DNA from: Anaerolineae bacterium
GTDB taxonomy: Bacteria; Chloroflexota; Anaerolineae; Anaerolineales; UBA11579
Assembly: GCA_004297445.1 (NCBI GenBank)
Contig: SCUK01000025.1
Location: forward strand, 1-64,000
Reading direction: 5' to 3'
DNA length: 64,000 bases
Shown here in pieces: positions 1 through 9,141 of this stretch. A program made the translations under genes and the position numbers. Each line of letters begins with the position of its first letter. Position 1 is the first letter of the stretch. The notes below the pieces were generated by a model. That model had not been told where the DNA came from. It made no database searches and saw only the letters and a list, made by a program, of their open reading frames with translations.

Positions 1-1121
1 TGGAGAACATCATTCGCCCCGGCCAGCCAGTGGCTGAAGTCAACGAAACCACCATCACCACCAAAGAATTCCAGAAGCGGGCACGCTTCGTCCGCCGCTT
101 CTATGTCACCCAGTACCTCAACCTCGTAAACTTCCTCAGCAGTGGGGCCGTCGACCAGTCATTCGCTTCCCAATACCAGCTTCAATTGCGCCAGATTCAA
201 TTCCAGTTGGAACCGGAAAACCTGGGTCGCCAGATTCTGGATGACCTGATTGAAGCCGAACTGGTGGCGACCTATGCTCAGGAGAATGGCATCACCGTCA
301 CCGAAGAAGAGGTCGACCAGGGTATCCTCGGGTTGTTCTTTAACTACCAGCCGCCCAGCAGCCCGACCCAGACCCCCACACCCACCGGTGCGCCCACCAG
401 CACACTTTCCGCCACCCAATTGGCGCTCGTGACCATCACCCCCACGATCGAACTGCCATCGACGGCCACCGCGGAAGCCGGCGTCACCGTCACGCCGACA
501 TTTGCCTTCCCCACACCCACCGTGCAAAGCACCGAGACGTTTGGCGAAGAGTACACGGCTCAATTGGATACGCTGAAAGCCGATGTCGGCTGGACCGAGC
601 AGGATTTCCGCGAGTACGCTCGCGTCATCCTCCTGTTGGATAAGGTGAAAGCCGTGGTTACCGCAGACACCCCCCGCAGCGAAGAACAGGTGTGGGCCCG
701 CCACATCCTTGTGGCCGATGAAGCTGCGGCCCAGGCAGTGCTGGAGCGTCTGGCAGCCGGAGAAGACTGGGCCGCCCTGGCCCTCGAACTCTCCCAGGAC
801 ACCGGCAACGCCACCCGCGGCGGTGACCTCGGTTGGTTTAATCGCGAAACCATGGTGGCCGAATTTGGCGATGCTGCTTTCGCCCTTGAAGTAGGCGAAA
901 TCAGCGAGCCTGTGCAAACTCAGTTTGGTTTTCACATCATCCAGGTGCTCGGGCACGAAGACCGCCCGCTGGACCACAACGCCTACCTCGCGGCGCAGGA
1001 TGCCGCCTTCCAGATCTGGCTGGACGACCAGCGCGCCGCGGCCACGATAGTCGAATATGACTACTGGATTGACCGCGTCCCGACCGACCCGGCCATCCCC
1101 CCTCAATACATCCTCCCCTAA
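1..1121 (+). CDS. SurA/PpiC-type peptidylprolyl isomerase (5' partial)
   Basis: Parvulin-type foldase, expected to act outside the membrane on secreted proteins. The frame is open from base 3, so the true start lies left of the window; the GTG at base 30 is only an internal codon. Counting from that GTG, residues 1-105 are a SurA_N-like helical region, 107-170 a Thr/Pro/Ala-rich low-complexity insert, 175-215 helical, and 221-312 a PpiC domain (WARHILV, RGGDLGWF, FGFHIIQV). The N-terminal signal or lipobox is not visible here. A strong hairpin terminator follows 19 bases after the stop. The PpiC assignment is secure; substrate unknown. Confidence 0.88.
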   Translation, partial: ENIIRPGQPVAEVNETTITTKEFQKRARFVRRFYVTQYLNLVNFLSSGAVDQSFASQYQLQLRQIQFQLEPENLGRQILDDLIEAELVATYAQENGITVTEEEVDQGILGLFFNYQPPSSPTQTPTPTGAPTSTLSATQLALVTITPTIELPSTATAEAGVTVTPTFAFPTPTVQSTETFGEEYTAQLDTLKADVGWTEQDFREYARVILLLDKVKAVVTADTPRSEEQVWARHILVADEAAAQAVLERLAAGEDWAALALELSQDTGNATRGGDLGWFNRETMVAEFGDAAFALEVGEISEPVQTQFGFHIIQVLGHEDRPLDHNAYLAAQDAAFQIWLDDQRAAATIVEYDYWIDRVPTDPAIPPQYILP

Positions 1122-1136
1122 GTACTCCCAAAACAA

Positions 1137-1166
1137 AAAGCGCCTGCCGCTCGGCAGGCGTTTTTT
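1137..1166. terminator. bidirectional intrinsic terminator
   Basis: An 8-bp perfect stem CGCCTGCC/GGCAGGCG (1141-1148 with 1153-1160, loop GCTC) is followed by T6 on the plus strand and preceded by an A-run that gives T5 on the minus strand. It can end both the PpiC gene and the convergent pspC gene. Confidence 0.9.
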
Positions 1167-1178
1167 GTTGTAGGGGGA

Positions 1179-1373
1179 TTACTCGCTCGGCACGATGATC
1201 CACATCAGCAGGTACGCGCCGATTCCCGGAATACCGCCCGGGATCAGGGCGAGCAGGAAGGCCAGCCGGAACCAGAACGAACTGATTCCAAAGAATTCGG
1301 CCAACCCACCGCACACCCCGGCGATCATCCGGTTGCTCCGCGAGCGGCGCAACTTGCGTTTTGTAGTTTCCAT
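1179..1373 (-). CDS. PspC domain membrane protein
   Basis: A 64-residue PspC-family protein. The N-terminal basic stretch leads into the family signature RMIAGVCGGLAEFFGI (about residues 15-30), followed by one hydrophobic segment (about 35-60) containing an IPGGIPGIGAYLLMWI-type helix. PspC domains sit in the inner membrane; in enterobacteria they belong to the phage-shock response, but here no pspA is adjacent, so only a general membrane or envelope-stress role can be inferred. The ATG is preceded by a purine-rich AAGGAAGGTGA. A -10-like TATAGT lies at 1422-1417 on the minus strand. Confidence 0.88.
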   Translation of the reverse strand: METTKRKLRRSRSNRMIAGVCGGLAEFFGISSFWFRLAFLLALIPGGIPGIGAYLLMWIIVPSE

Positions 1374-1416
1374 CAGGTCACCTTCCTTTCCAAACGTGGA
1401 ATGCGATTTTCATATC

Positions 1417-1422
1417 ACTATA
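1417..1422 (-). promoter_or_regulatory. possible -10 box for pspC
   Basis: TATAGT read on the minus strand, about 45 bases before the pspC ATG. No convincing -35 is seen, so this is tentative. Confidence 0.35.
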
Positions 1423-1502
1423 CGCCCCTATCGCATCCCTGTTGCATACTGGAAAGTATGATTTCGCCTCCCCCGATACCAATTACTACTACTCTTCGTC
1501 CC

Positions 1503-4500
1503 CTATGCGTAGGTCTCGTCCACCTGGTCCAGCCGCAACGAAATCGACTGGCTGGTGGTGTCGCGCCCCATCGTAATCCCATAAATTACATCCGCCGCCT
1601 GCACAGTCGTCCGGTTGTGCGTGATGAGGACGAACTGCGTATTGTGGCTCAGCTCCACCAGCAGGTCACGCAGGCGGTCCACATTGGCCTCATCCAGCGC
1701 CGCGTCCACTTCATCCATCACGCAGAATGGCGTCGGCGATGCCTTAAGCAAGGCAAACACCAGCGAGACCGCCGTCAGGCTGCGCTCCCCGCCGGATAGC
1801 AGCGCCAGCCGCTGCATTCGCTTGCCCGGCAGCCGCGCTTCTATATCAATGCCGATATCGCTGCCATCTTCGCTTTCCGTCAGCAGCAGCCGCGCCTGCC
1901 CGCCCGGAAACAGCCGTGCGAAGATTTCCCGGAACTCGGCCGCCACCGTATCAAATGTCTTCCGAAACTCGCGGTCCATCAACTCGTCAAGTTCGGCAAT
2001 GACTTCTTTGATGTCCTTCTCCGCCTGGGTCAGGTCGGCCACCTGGCCCGTCATGAATACAAATCGTTCCTTCACCTGGCGGTACTCCGCCTGGGCTTCC
2101 GGGTTCACCGCCCCCATGCGTCGCAACTGCATCCGTTGTTGTTTCAACCGGTCTTCCAGGTCCGGCGCGATGACCTGCACCACCGGGAGTCGTTCCACCA
2201 GGTCGCCCAGCGGCAGCGGGGTCGGGCCGCTCACCTGTTTTTCGTAGGTGAATTCCACCAACCCGAAGTCGTCTTCAATGCGCCGCCGCAACCCATCCAG
2301 GGCTTCCTGCCGACGCGCAAGCTGGATCTGCGCCTGCGCATGGGCGCGTTCCACCGCGTTCAGCGCCTGCCGGCTGCCCATATCGCGGCCTTCCAACTCC
2401 GCCTGCTGGCCCTCCGCCGCCCGCAATTCCGTTTCGCCCGGCTCGATCAGTTCCTGCAGCTGCCCGATTTCGCCGCCCAGTCCGCCTTCTGAATCGCGCA
2501 TATCCGTGGCGGACTGGCGCAGCCGCGTCAATTCTTCCTGCACTTGAGCGTTACCAGCCTGCAGTTCAGTTACCTGGGCCAGCACACGACCATACACGTC
2601 TGAGCGTTCCCGCTGGCTGGCGCGTGCATCCTCCAGGGCGCGGCGGCTCACCGCGGCTTGCGTATCCCAGTGCGCCGCCTGGGCCTGCGGTTCGTCCAGC
2701 GTCAGCCCCGCCAGCTCAGCCACCCGGGCGCGCTGTTCGGAGTTCAACTGTTCCATGTCGTGGTCCAGCGCCGCGGCTTCATCGCCCAGGCCCTTAATCT
2801 GGCTCGCCGCCTGGTCAAGCTCCTGTTGCAGTGCCGTCTGCCGTCCGCGCTGCCAATCCAGTTGCCGCTGCGCCGCTTCCTGTTGCAATTGAGATTCCTG
2901 CGCCTTGCCCATTGCCCCGGAGGCGGCCTGCTCAGCGGCTTTCAGTCCACGCTCCGCATCGGCCAGTTCCTGCTCCTGGGTCTTCCGGCGCCCTTCCAAC
3001 TCGCGCAGTCCGTTTGTAGCATCTCGCTGAGCGACTGAATTCTTTTCAATTAATTCCTGCAATTCCTGGCGCTGGCGCGGGCGGCTCAACGTCGCCGCGC
3101 TGGCTTCCGAATCCACCAGGATAGCTCCGCTGGCGGCGAACACTTCCCCGCGCAAAGTCACTGCCCGTGCCGTCACAGGTTGTCCGGCCAGAGCACGTCG
3201 GGCTGCCCCCCGGTCCTTGACCACCAACGCCTGACCCAACAGCAGGTCCACCGCCGGCCGCAGTTCGGGCGGCGCGCTCACCAGCCGGGCCGCCACCCCC
3301 AGACAGCCCTCCACGTTTGGCGCTGTCAAAGGCGTGGGCGGGTTCAGTGTATCCAGCGGCAGGATGGCCGCCCGCGCCGGTTCTGCTTCCAGAAGCGCCA
3401 GGGCGGGCTCGTAGTCACCCTGCACCAGCACCGCATCCACATACTGCCCCAGCGCCGCCGCAATGGCGGTTTCATATTCAGGCGGCACTGTCAAATGGCT
3501 GCTCAATGCCCCGCGTCCCCCAGCCAATCGCCCGGAGCGTGTGGCCTCCAATAGCGCCTTCGCTCCGCTGGCATACCCTGCAAGGGATTCTTCCGCCTGC
3601 ACCAGCACGTCCAACTGGGCATTCAAGCGCGCCGCTTCGGTCTCCAGCCGCGCGCGCTCGGCCACATCCTGTCGGTGCTGTTCTTCAATCTGTTTAAGGG
3701 TAACCCGTGCCTGCTCAAGCCGGTTTTGCGCATTGGCTCTCGCGGTTTCTGCCTGCGTCAAAGCAGTCTGTGCCCCGCTCAAGGCCAAGGTCACCGCCTC
3801 CAGCGCCACGGCCGCCGCGCCAACCTCCGCGCTCACATCATGCTGTGCCCCGCCCTGCTTGTCCAGCCGCGCCTGCAATTCCGATTTCAGCGCTGCCAGT
3901 TCAATCTTCCTGGTATTGCCCTGCTCAAGCTTTTTACGGGTCTCGGCCAGTTCGGTTTCCAGGGTTGTCCGCTGCGTCTGCCGTTCCGCAAGCGTGATTC
4001 GTGCTGCGTCCGCCTGCGTCTGTGCTTCGGTGGCGTCTGCCTCCAGGCGCGCCACCCGCACCTCTGCCTCCTGCAGCCGTTCCTTTTCCAGCGCCAGTTC
4101 CTGTTGCCGCTGCGCCAGGTCGGAATCCAGTTGGGTCTGGCGTTCACGCAGCGCCCGCTGGCGTTCATCGGACACCGCCAGCTCCCGCGAGGTCGACTCG
4201 CGGCGCGTATGCAATGCCGCCAGCTCACGGTGCCAGGAGCCCAATCGAGCCCGCAGCCCGCTGATGCGGTCTCGCAGCGTCAGCAAGTCGTGATCCAGTG
4301 CTTCCTGGTTTTCGCGCGCCGCCATCAGAGATTGTTCCTGCTGCCCGGCGTAGGTCACCGCATCCAGGTATTCCTGCTGGCCCAGATGCCAGTGATAGCC
4401 ATACCACTCGCGCAGGATGGCCTGTAAATCCGCGCGTACCTGTTCATACTCGCCCGCGCGTTGCGCCTGCCGTTCCAGGCTCTTCACCCGCGGTGCCAGT

Positions 4501-5099
4501 TCTGCCAGGATGTCTTCCACCCGTTCCAGGTTGCGCCGGGTGGTTTCCAGCCGCCGCAGGGATTGTTCGCGGCGTTGGCGGTATAGGCTGATGCCCGCGG
4601 CCTCTTCAAACAGGGCGCGCCGGTCTTCCGCTTTCAGCGAGAGCGCCGCATCCACCATCCCCTGCCCGATGACGGTATACGTCCGCTCGGCCAGGCCGCT
4701 CTTGGCCAGCAGTTCGGTCACGTCCCGCAACCTCACTTTCTGGCTGTTAATCATGTATTCGTTCTGGCCGTCGCGGAACGCCCGCCGCGTGATGGACACC
4801 TCCGAGAAATCGATGGGCAGCCAGCCTTCACTGTTATCAAACGTCACCGTTGCGGATGCCATGCTGGCCCGCGGCCGTTTTTCCGACCCGGAGAAGATGA
4901 TGTCGTCCGTCTTGCGGGCGCGCATCAGGCTGTAGGACTGTTCGCCCAGCACCCAGCGCAACGCATCCGCCACATTGGATTTGCCTGAACCGTTCGGCCC
5001 TACCACGGCCGTCACCTGGTCGGCGAATTCAAACTTGGTCTTGCTGGCAAAGGTCTTGTAGCCCACCAGTTCCAGCGATTTAAGTCGCGCCGCGCTCAT
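1503..5099 (-). CDS. smc: chromosome segregation ATPase SMC
   Basis: Full-length SMC (1198 aa, typical size). It forms the ATP-driven ring that compacts and segregates the chromosome together with ScpA and ScpB; scpB is present at 46806-47411. Walker A GPNGSGKS lies at residues 34-41. Two long Glu/Arg/Ala-rich coiled-coil arms flank a hinge domain near residues 520-660 (LAGGRGALSSHL through the AGCLGVAARL-like region). The C-terminal head carries the LSGGERSL signature and Walker B FCVMDEVDAALDE. It overlaps the upstream rnc gene by 4 bases (ATGA), so the two are translationally coupled. Nothing unusual seen. Confidence 0.97.
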   Translation of the reverse strand: MSAARLKSLELVGYKTFASKTKFEFADQVTAVVGPNGSGKSNVADALRWVLGEQSYSLMRARKTDDIIFSGSEKRPRASMASATVTFDNSEGWLPIDFSEVSITRRAFRDGQNEYMINSQKVRLRDVTELLAKSGLAERTYTVIGQGMVDAALSLKAEDRRALFEEAAGISLYRQRREQSLRRLETTRRNLERVEDILAELAPRVKSLERQAQRAGEYEQVRADLQAILREWYGYHWHLGQQEYLDAVTYAGQQEQSLMAARENQEALDHDLLTLRDRISGLRARLGSWHRELAALHTRRESTSRELAVSDERQRALRERQTQLDSDLAQRQQELALEKERLQEAEVRVARLEADATEAQTQADAARITLAERQTQRTTLETELAETRKKLEQGNTRKIELAALKSELQARLDKQGGAQHDVSAEVGAAAVALEAVTLALSGAQTALTQAETARANAQNRLEQARVTLKQIEEQHRQDVAERARLETEAARLNAQLDVLVQAEESLAGYASGAKALLEATRSGRLAGGRGALSSHLTVPPEYETAIAAALGQYVDAVLVQGDYEPALALLEAEPARAAILPLDTLNPPTPLTAPNVEGCLGVAARLVSAPPELRPAVDLLLGQALVVKDRGAARRALAGQPVTARAVTLRGEVFAASGAILVDSEASAATLSRPRQRQELQELIEKNSVAQRDATNGLRELEGRRKTQEQELADAERGLKAAEQAASGAMGKAQESQLQQEAAQRQLDWQRGRQTALQQELDQAASQIKGLGDEAAALDHDMEQLNSEQRARVAELAGLTLDEPQAQAAHWDTQAAVSRRALEDARASQRERSDVYGRVLAQVTELQAGNAQVQEELTRLRQSATDMRDSEGGLGGEIGQLQELIEPGETELRAAEGQQAELEGRDMGSRQALNAVERAHAQAQIQLARRQEALDGLRRRIEDDFGLVEFTYEKQVSGPTPLPLGDLVERLPVVQVIAPDLEDRLKQQRMQLRRMGAVNPEAQAEYRQVKERFVFMTGQVADLTQAEKDIKEVIAELDELMDREFRKTFDTVAAEFREIFARLFPGGQARLLLTESEDGSDIGIDIEARLPGKRMQRLALLSGGERSLTAVSLVFALLKASPTPFCVMDEVDAALDEANVDRLRDLLVELSHNTQFVLITHNRTTVQAADVIYGITMGRDTTSQSISLRLDQVDETYA

Positions 5100-5809
5100 C
5101 CGTCTATTTTCTCCAGCGCCATCTGCGCCGCGACCTTGCTGGCCGCCTGTTTACTGCTCCCCTGTCCCTGCCCCAGCACCTCGCCTCCCACCACGACTTC
5201 CACGTCAAACGTCTTTTCGTGGTCTGGTCCGGCTTCCGCCACGATTCGATACAGCGGCGGGCGGTGGCCGTTCGCCTGCGCCCACTCCTGCAGCAGGCTC
5301 TTCGGGTCCCGGTCATGATGATTGATGAGGATGTGGTCGGTCGTATGCTCCAGCAGGGGCGCCATAAACGCCTCGACTGCATACACGCCTGAGTCAAGAT
5401 ATAGCGCCCCCACCACGGCTTCAAACGCCGCGCACAGCATCGCCAGCCGCACCCGCCCCCCGCCGTCCTCCTCGCCCCGACCGAGCCGCAGCGCCCGCCC
5501 GATATCCACTTCGCGTGCGAACTCCGCCAGCGCTTCGGTGCGCACCAGCGCCGCCCGCAGGCGCGTCATATCGCCTTCAGACATCTCCGGGAAGCGGTTG
5601 TACAGCCACGCCCCCACCACAAAGTCCAGCACCGCATCCCCCAGAAACTCCAGCCGCTCATTATCTTCGAGCGCTTCCGGGTTTTCATTCAGGTAAGAAC
5701 GATGCGTCAACGCACGCGCAAACAGCAGGCGGTCCTGAATTGGCAAATTAAGTCGTTTGGCGAATTCCTGGGGCGTTTCCAGCCCCAGGTCTCCCGGTTC
5801 CGGTTGCAT
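5096..5809 (-). CDS. rnc: ribonuclease III
   Basis: Double-strand-specific endoribonuclease that processes rRNA precursors and structured mRNAs. The catalytic signature NERLEFLGDAVLDF is present in the N-terminal half, with a second acidic segment (AFEAVVGALYLDSG) completing the metal site. A dsRNA-binding domain follows (about residues 165-235; PKSLLQEWAQ through SSKQAASKVAAQ). I chose the ATG at 5809 (237 aa) because GGAGG lies 7 bases upstream; an ATG 14 codons earlier lacks this site. It precedes smc with a 4-base overlap, the common rnc-smc arrangement. Confidence 0.96.
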   Translation of the reverse strand: MQPEPGDLGLETPQEFAKRLNLPIQDRLLFARALTHRSYLNENPEALEDNERLEFLGDAVLDFVVGAWLYNRFPEMSEGDMTRLRAALVRTEALAEFAREVDIGRALRLGRGEEDGGGRVRLAMLCAAFEAVVGALYLDSGVYAVEAFMAPLLEHTTDHILINHHDRDPKSLLQEWAQANGHRPPLYRIVAEAGPDHEKTFDVEVVVGGEVLGQGQGSSKQAASKVAAQMALEKIDG

Positions 5810-5957
5810 GGTGGTTCCTCCGGCGAACTCAGGGAGCGCCAGCCGCCCCACAGCGGGTCGGGCAGCTGGCGGCCCATCAGTTCCAAATCAAGTTGAAGGC
5901 CAATTGTATCAGAGCGTCCAGTTCGGAGTCTTAAAGTTTACCCGCCTCGGAAGTTGA

Positions 5958-6704
5958 CTATGGCAGGGCCTTAGTTAGTTCAAGCAATTGAGGCTTTACC
6001 TTAATCGCTAATTCCTGGACACCATCGATGTCACGTAAGAGCCCATCAATGACACAGCCGAGGGCACGCAACAGTTCATCAGGCGCCAGTGTCGTCACGA
6101 ATGCGTTACTGAAAGTACTGTGAATTTCAGATGGCAAGTCATCGAAACCCCTGCCTTGATGCGCAGGAAGGTTACGGCGAAGACAAGCGAGGTGAAGGGC
6201 ATAATCACGGGTTGCGCTGATCCAGTATTCAGCCTGCCAGTATCGTCCGCGTTCAATGCAGAAGCGGGCTCTTAATGCATGATGAACTGCATAGCCAAAG
6301 AGTTCCCGAGCCTCCGGAGGAGGTGAAAATGGTTTTTCCACAGAGGCACCGAATAGCATCCTGAATTTCGGTCCGCGAGCTCCAAATGAAGCCTCTGGCG
6401 TGAACGATAAGTCGAACTGTAAACAATCGGGAAGCAAAAATACTCGATATATAGAGGTGCCGCTGGGCAGGTCGAACAATTGAACTGCATTGAAATCTCT
6501 TATGAGCTTAATTGTCCAGTCTTCCAGCACATCCAGAATGGAATATTCACTCGCCACTGAAAAAGTCAGGTCAAGATCAGACCAGCGATCGCCATCACTT
6601 AATGCAAGTGAGCCTACTACTGCACCCGCCACGACCCGCGAATCGGTTTCCGCAACTTGGAGGACGTAGTCACGAAGAAATTCGCGATCTCTTATGGTGA
6701 ACAC
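5958..6704 (-). CDS. nucleotidyltransferase-fold protein
   Basis: 248-aa protein with the DNA-polymerase-beta-type nucleotidyltransferase core: GSLALSDGDRWSDLDLTF (about residues 31-48) gives the GS motif and the D-x-D metal pair. The remainder is a helical region (YAVHHALRARFCIERGRYWQAEYWI) resembling the C-terminal four-helix part of aminoglycoside or lincosamide-type nucleotidyltransferases. Substrate cannot be told. It starts with GTG, with AGAGG 6 bases upstream. The gene is visibly more AT-rich than its neighbours and stands between two housekeeping operons, which suggests horizontal acquisition. A toxin or antibiotic-modifying role is possible but unproven. Confidence 0.7.
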   Translation of the reverse strand: MFTIRDREFLRDYVLQVAETDSRVVAGAVVGSLALSDGDRWSDLDLTFSVASEYSILDVLEDWTIKLIRDFNAVQLFDLPSGTSIYRVFLLPDCLQFDLSFTPEASFGARGPKFRMLFGASVEKPFSPPPEARELFGYAVHHALRARFCIERGRYWQAEYWISATRDYALHLACLRRNLPAHQGRGFDDLPSEIHSTFSNAFVTTLAPDELLRALGCVIDGLLRDIDGVQELAIKVKPQLLELTKALP

Positions 6705-6779
6705 ACAAGACCTCTGCTCAAGTTCTGCACCCCAACGTACGGCTTACAGATCTACTTGGCAGAACTGACGGAAAACGGA

Positions 6780-8012
6780 CTATCTGTACCTCCGCACCGC
6801 CAACACCGCGTTATGTCCCCCGAATCCAAACGCGTTCGAAATCGCCAGCTTCACCGTCTTTTGCCGCGCCTCGTTCGGCACGTAATCCAGATCGCATTCC
6901 GGGTCCGGCGTCCGGTAGTTAATCGTCGGCGGAATCACGCCTTCGCGCACCACCTGCACGCAGAACACGGTCTCCAGTGCGCCCGTCGCCCCCATCATGT
7001 GACCCGTCATCGACTTGGTGGACGAAATCGGCACCTTGTACGCCTGCTCGCCAAACGCTGCCTTGATGGCCAGCGTCTCGGATTTGTCGTTCAGCGGCGT
7101 TGCCGTCCCATGCGCGTTGATGTAATCCACGTCTTCAATGTTCGCCCCCGCGCTCTCCAGCGCCAGCCGCATTGCCTTCGAGCCGCCCAGCCCTTCTTCA
7201 TGTGGGGCGGTTATGTGGAACGCGTCCGCCGTCGAGGCGTAGCCGGCCAGTTCTGCCAGGATCTCCGCCCCGCGCGCCCGTGCATGGCTCTCGGTTTCCA
7301 GCACCAGGATGCCGCAGCCTTCCCCAACCACCAGCCCATCCCGGTCCTTATCAAACGGGGACGGCGCGCCTTCCCCCATCCCGCGCCGCGAGCACGCCCC
7401 CAGCCGGTCAAACGACGCCACCCCCACCGGCGATATCGTGCTTTCGCTTGCTCCTGCGACCGCCGCGTCAATCATCCCTGCCCGCAGCATCATCCACGCC
7501 ATCCCGATGCCGTCCTGCCCGGACGCACACGCCGACGCCACCGAGAATGAAGGTCCCTTCGCCCCGTGGTCAATACCCACCAGCCCGGAAGCGCCGTTCG
7601 ACATCAGCATTGGAATCAGGAACGGGCTGACCTTGCGCGGCCCTTCCCTTAACAGGTCCCGGTGATTTTCCTCCAGCGAGGTCAGCCCCCCGATTGCCGA
7701 TGAGATGACCACCCCCACCCGCGCGGCATTCTCTTCCGTGATTTCCAATCCAGAGTGCTTCAGCGCTTCCTGCACCGCCGCCGCTGAAAACAGTTCGTAG
7801 CGATCTCGTCGCCGCGCCTCGCGCGCCGGCAGATAGTCTTCCGGATTGAAATTCTTGACCTCCGCCGCCACCTTCACAAGGAAATCGCTGGCGTCAAAAT
7901 ATGTTATCGGTGCAACGCCTGATACTCCCTCTTTCGCGTTTTTCCACGCCGTCGCAACATCATTGCCAATTGGGGAGACCGCTCCCAGCCCGGTGATTAC
8001 TATTTTTTCCAT
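6780..8012 (-). CDS. fabF: 3-oxoacyl-ACP synthase II (first copy)
   Basis: Condensing enzyme of type II fatty-acid elongation, joining malonyl-ACP to acyl-ACP. The full Cys-His-His set is visible: the Cys in SVASACASGQ, His in INAHGTATPLND, and His in KSMTGHMMGATGA. Length 410 aa is typical. Start at 8012 has GGAG 8 bases upstream; an ATG 4 codons earlier has none. It is last in a minus-strand run after moaC, moaD-E and threonine synthase, 39 bases after the latter. A second fabF lies at 29105-30364; the two differ enough to suggest separate chain-length or pathway roles. Confidence 0.95.
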   Translation of the reverse strand: MEKIVITGLGAVSPIGNDVATAWKNAKEGVSGVAPITYFDASDFLVKVAAEVKNFNPEDYLPAREARRRDRYELFSAAAVQEALKHSGLEITEENAARVGVVISSAIGGLTSLEENHRDLLREGPRKVSPFLIPMLMSNGASGLVGIDHGAKGPSFSVASACASGQDGIGMAWMMLRAGMIDAAVAGASESTISPVGVASFDRLGACSRRGMGEGAPSPFDKDRDGLVVGEGCGILVLETESHARARGAEILAELAGYASTADAFHITAPHEEGLGGSKAMRLALESAGANIEDVDYINAHGTATPLNDKSETLAIKAAFGEQAYKVPISSTKSMTGHMMGATGALETVFCVQVVREGVIPPTINYRTPDPECDLDYVPNEARQKTVKLAISNAFGFGGHNAVLAVRRYR

Positions 8013-8051
8013 AAGACACTCCAAAAGAATTTACTACGAGGTGCTGCCGGT

Positions 8052-9140
8052 CTATGCCGCTTTCAACCCGTGCCCCGTCAGTATCGCCACCACCGGGTCA
8101 TGCGCCTGGTCAATCACCAGGCCCAGCCCCTTCCAGACCAGCGCGGAGGTCGGCTCTACATAAAACCCCAAACGCGCCAATTCGTCACGCCCCGGCAGAA
8201 TATCCTCTTCCGGGATAGCCAGAAAGTGAATTGGCTGCGTCTGGCCCAGCCGCAACAGAGCGTCGCCCCGCACCGGTTGCCGCACCCGCACCCCTTCAGC
8301 CACCGTCCCGCCTTCGGTAATAAAACCCAGTCCCGCCGTCCCGTGGTTCGTCAACGCCCACAGCGGCGCGCACGCCATCGCCTGCACCCCCACCAGCGAG
8401 GGAGCGGCCGCGATCACGCCTGCCGCCTCTAACGCATTGAACCCATACGCCAGCCCAAGCAGCAGGCTGCCATGCCCTGCGGGCGCCAGCACTGCCCCCG
8501 GTGCGCCGCCCAGGTTCTCCACCAGTTCATACGCCAGCGTCGCCAGCCCGGCCAGCCCGTGCGGCAGGTAGGCGTGGCTGGCATAATGCGCCCCGGCCTC
8601 CACCGCCCGCCCCACCGCCTTCGCTGCTTCAGACCGCGGCCCCGGCACCGCCATCACCTCCGCCCCATACCGTTCGATCTGCGCCCGCTTTGGCCCGGAG
8701 GCGTAATCCGGGACGAACACCTGCGCCCGGATGCCCGCCCGTGCCGCATACGCCGCAAACGACGCGCCCGCATTCCCGGACGAATCTTCCACCGCTTCCG
8801 TAATCCCTCTGGACGCCAAGTAACTGACCTCCACCGCCGTCAGCCGGTCCTTGAATGACCCCGTCGGGTTCTGCCCTTCCACTTTAAAATGCACCGTTCG
8901 CCCAAACGCCCGCGCCGCCACCAGCGGCGTATTGCCTTCCCCCAGAGTCACTTCCGGCGCACCTGCATCCAACCCAAAGGAATGCCGGTATCGCCAGACT
9001 CCCGGCTTGCCCGCCTCCACCGCCGCCGGGTCAAACGCCAGCCCGCCCGCGACGTCAAATACGCCCCCGCACGCCGGGCAGCGGTGCGCAAACCCCTCCG
9101 GCATCCCCCGCCCGCAGTTGGTACAAACATAACTCGTCAT
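8052..9140 (-). CDS. thrC: threonine synthase-like PLP enzyme
   Basis: Fold-type II PLP enzyme, most likely converting O-phosphohomoserine to threonine. It opens with a zinc-ribbon (CTNCG ... CPACG, about residues 5-25), as in many long threonine synthases. The PLP lysine lies in NPTGSFKDR; SSGNAGASFAAY binds the substrate phosphate or carboxylate, and the C-terminal part has PTSALVWKG. I chose the ATG at 9140 (362 aa), one base after the moaD-E stop. Other threonine synthase-like lyases share these motifs, and no other threonine gene is adjacent, so substrate assignment is moderate. Confidence 0.8.
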   Translation of the reverse strand: MTSYVCTNCGRGMPEGFAHRCPACGGVFDVAGGLAFDPAAVEAGKPGVWRYRHSFGLDAGAPEVTLGEGNTPLVAARAFGRTVHFKVEGQNPTGSFKDRLTAVEVSYLASRGITEAVEDSSGNAGASFAAYAARAGIRAQVFVPDYASGPKRAQIERYGAEVMAVPGPRSEAAKAVGRAVEAGAHYASHAYLPHGLAGLATLAYELVENLGGAPGAVLAPAGHGSLLLGLAYGFNALEAAGVIAAAPSLVGVQAMACAPLWALTNHGTAGLGFITEGGTVAEGVRVRQPVRGDALLRLGQTQPIHFLAIPEEDILPGRDELARLGFYVEPTSALVWKGLGLVIDQAHDPVVAILTGHGLKAA

Positions 9141-9141
9141 A

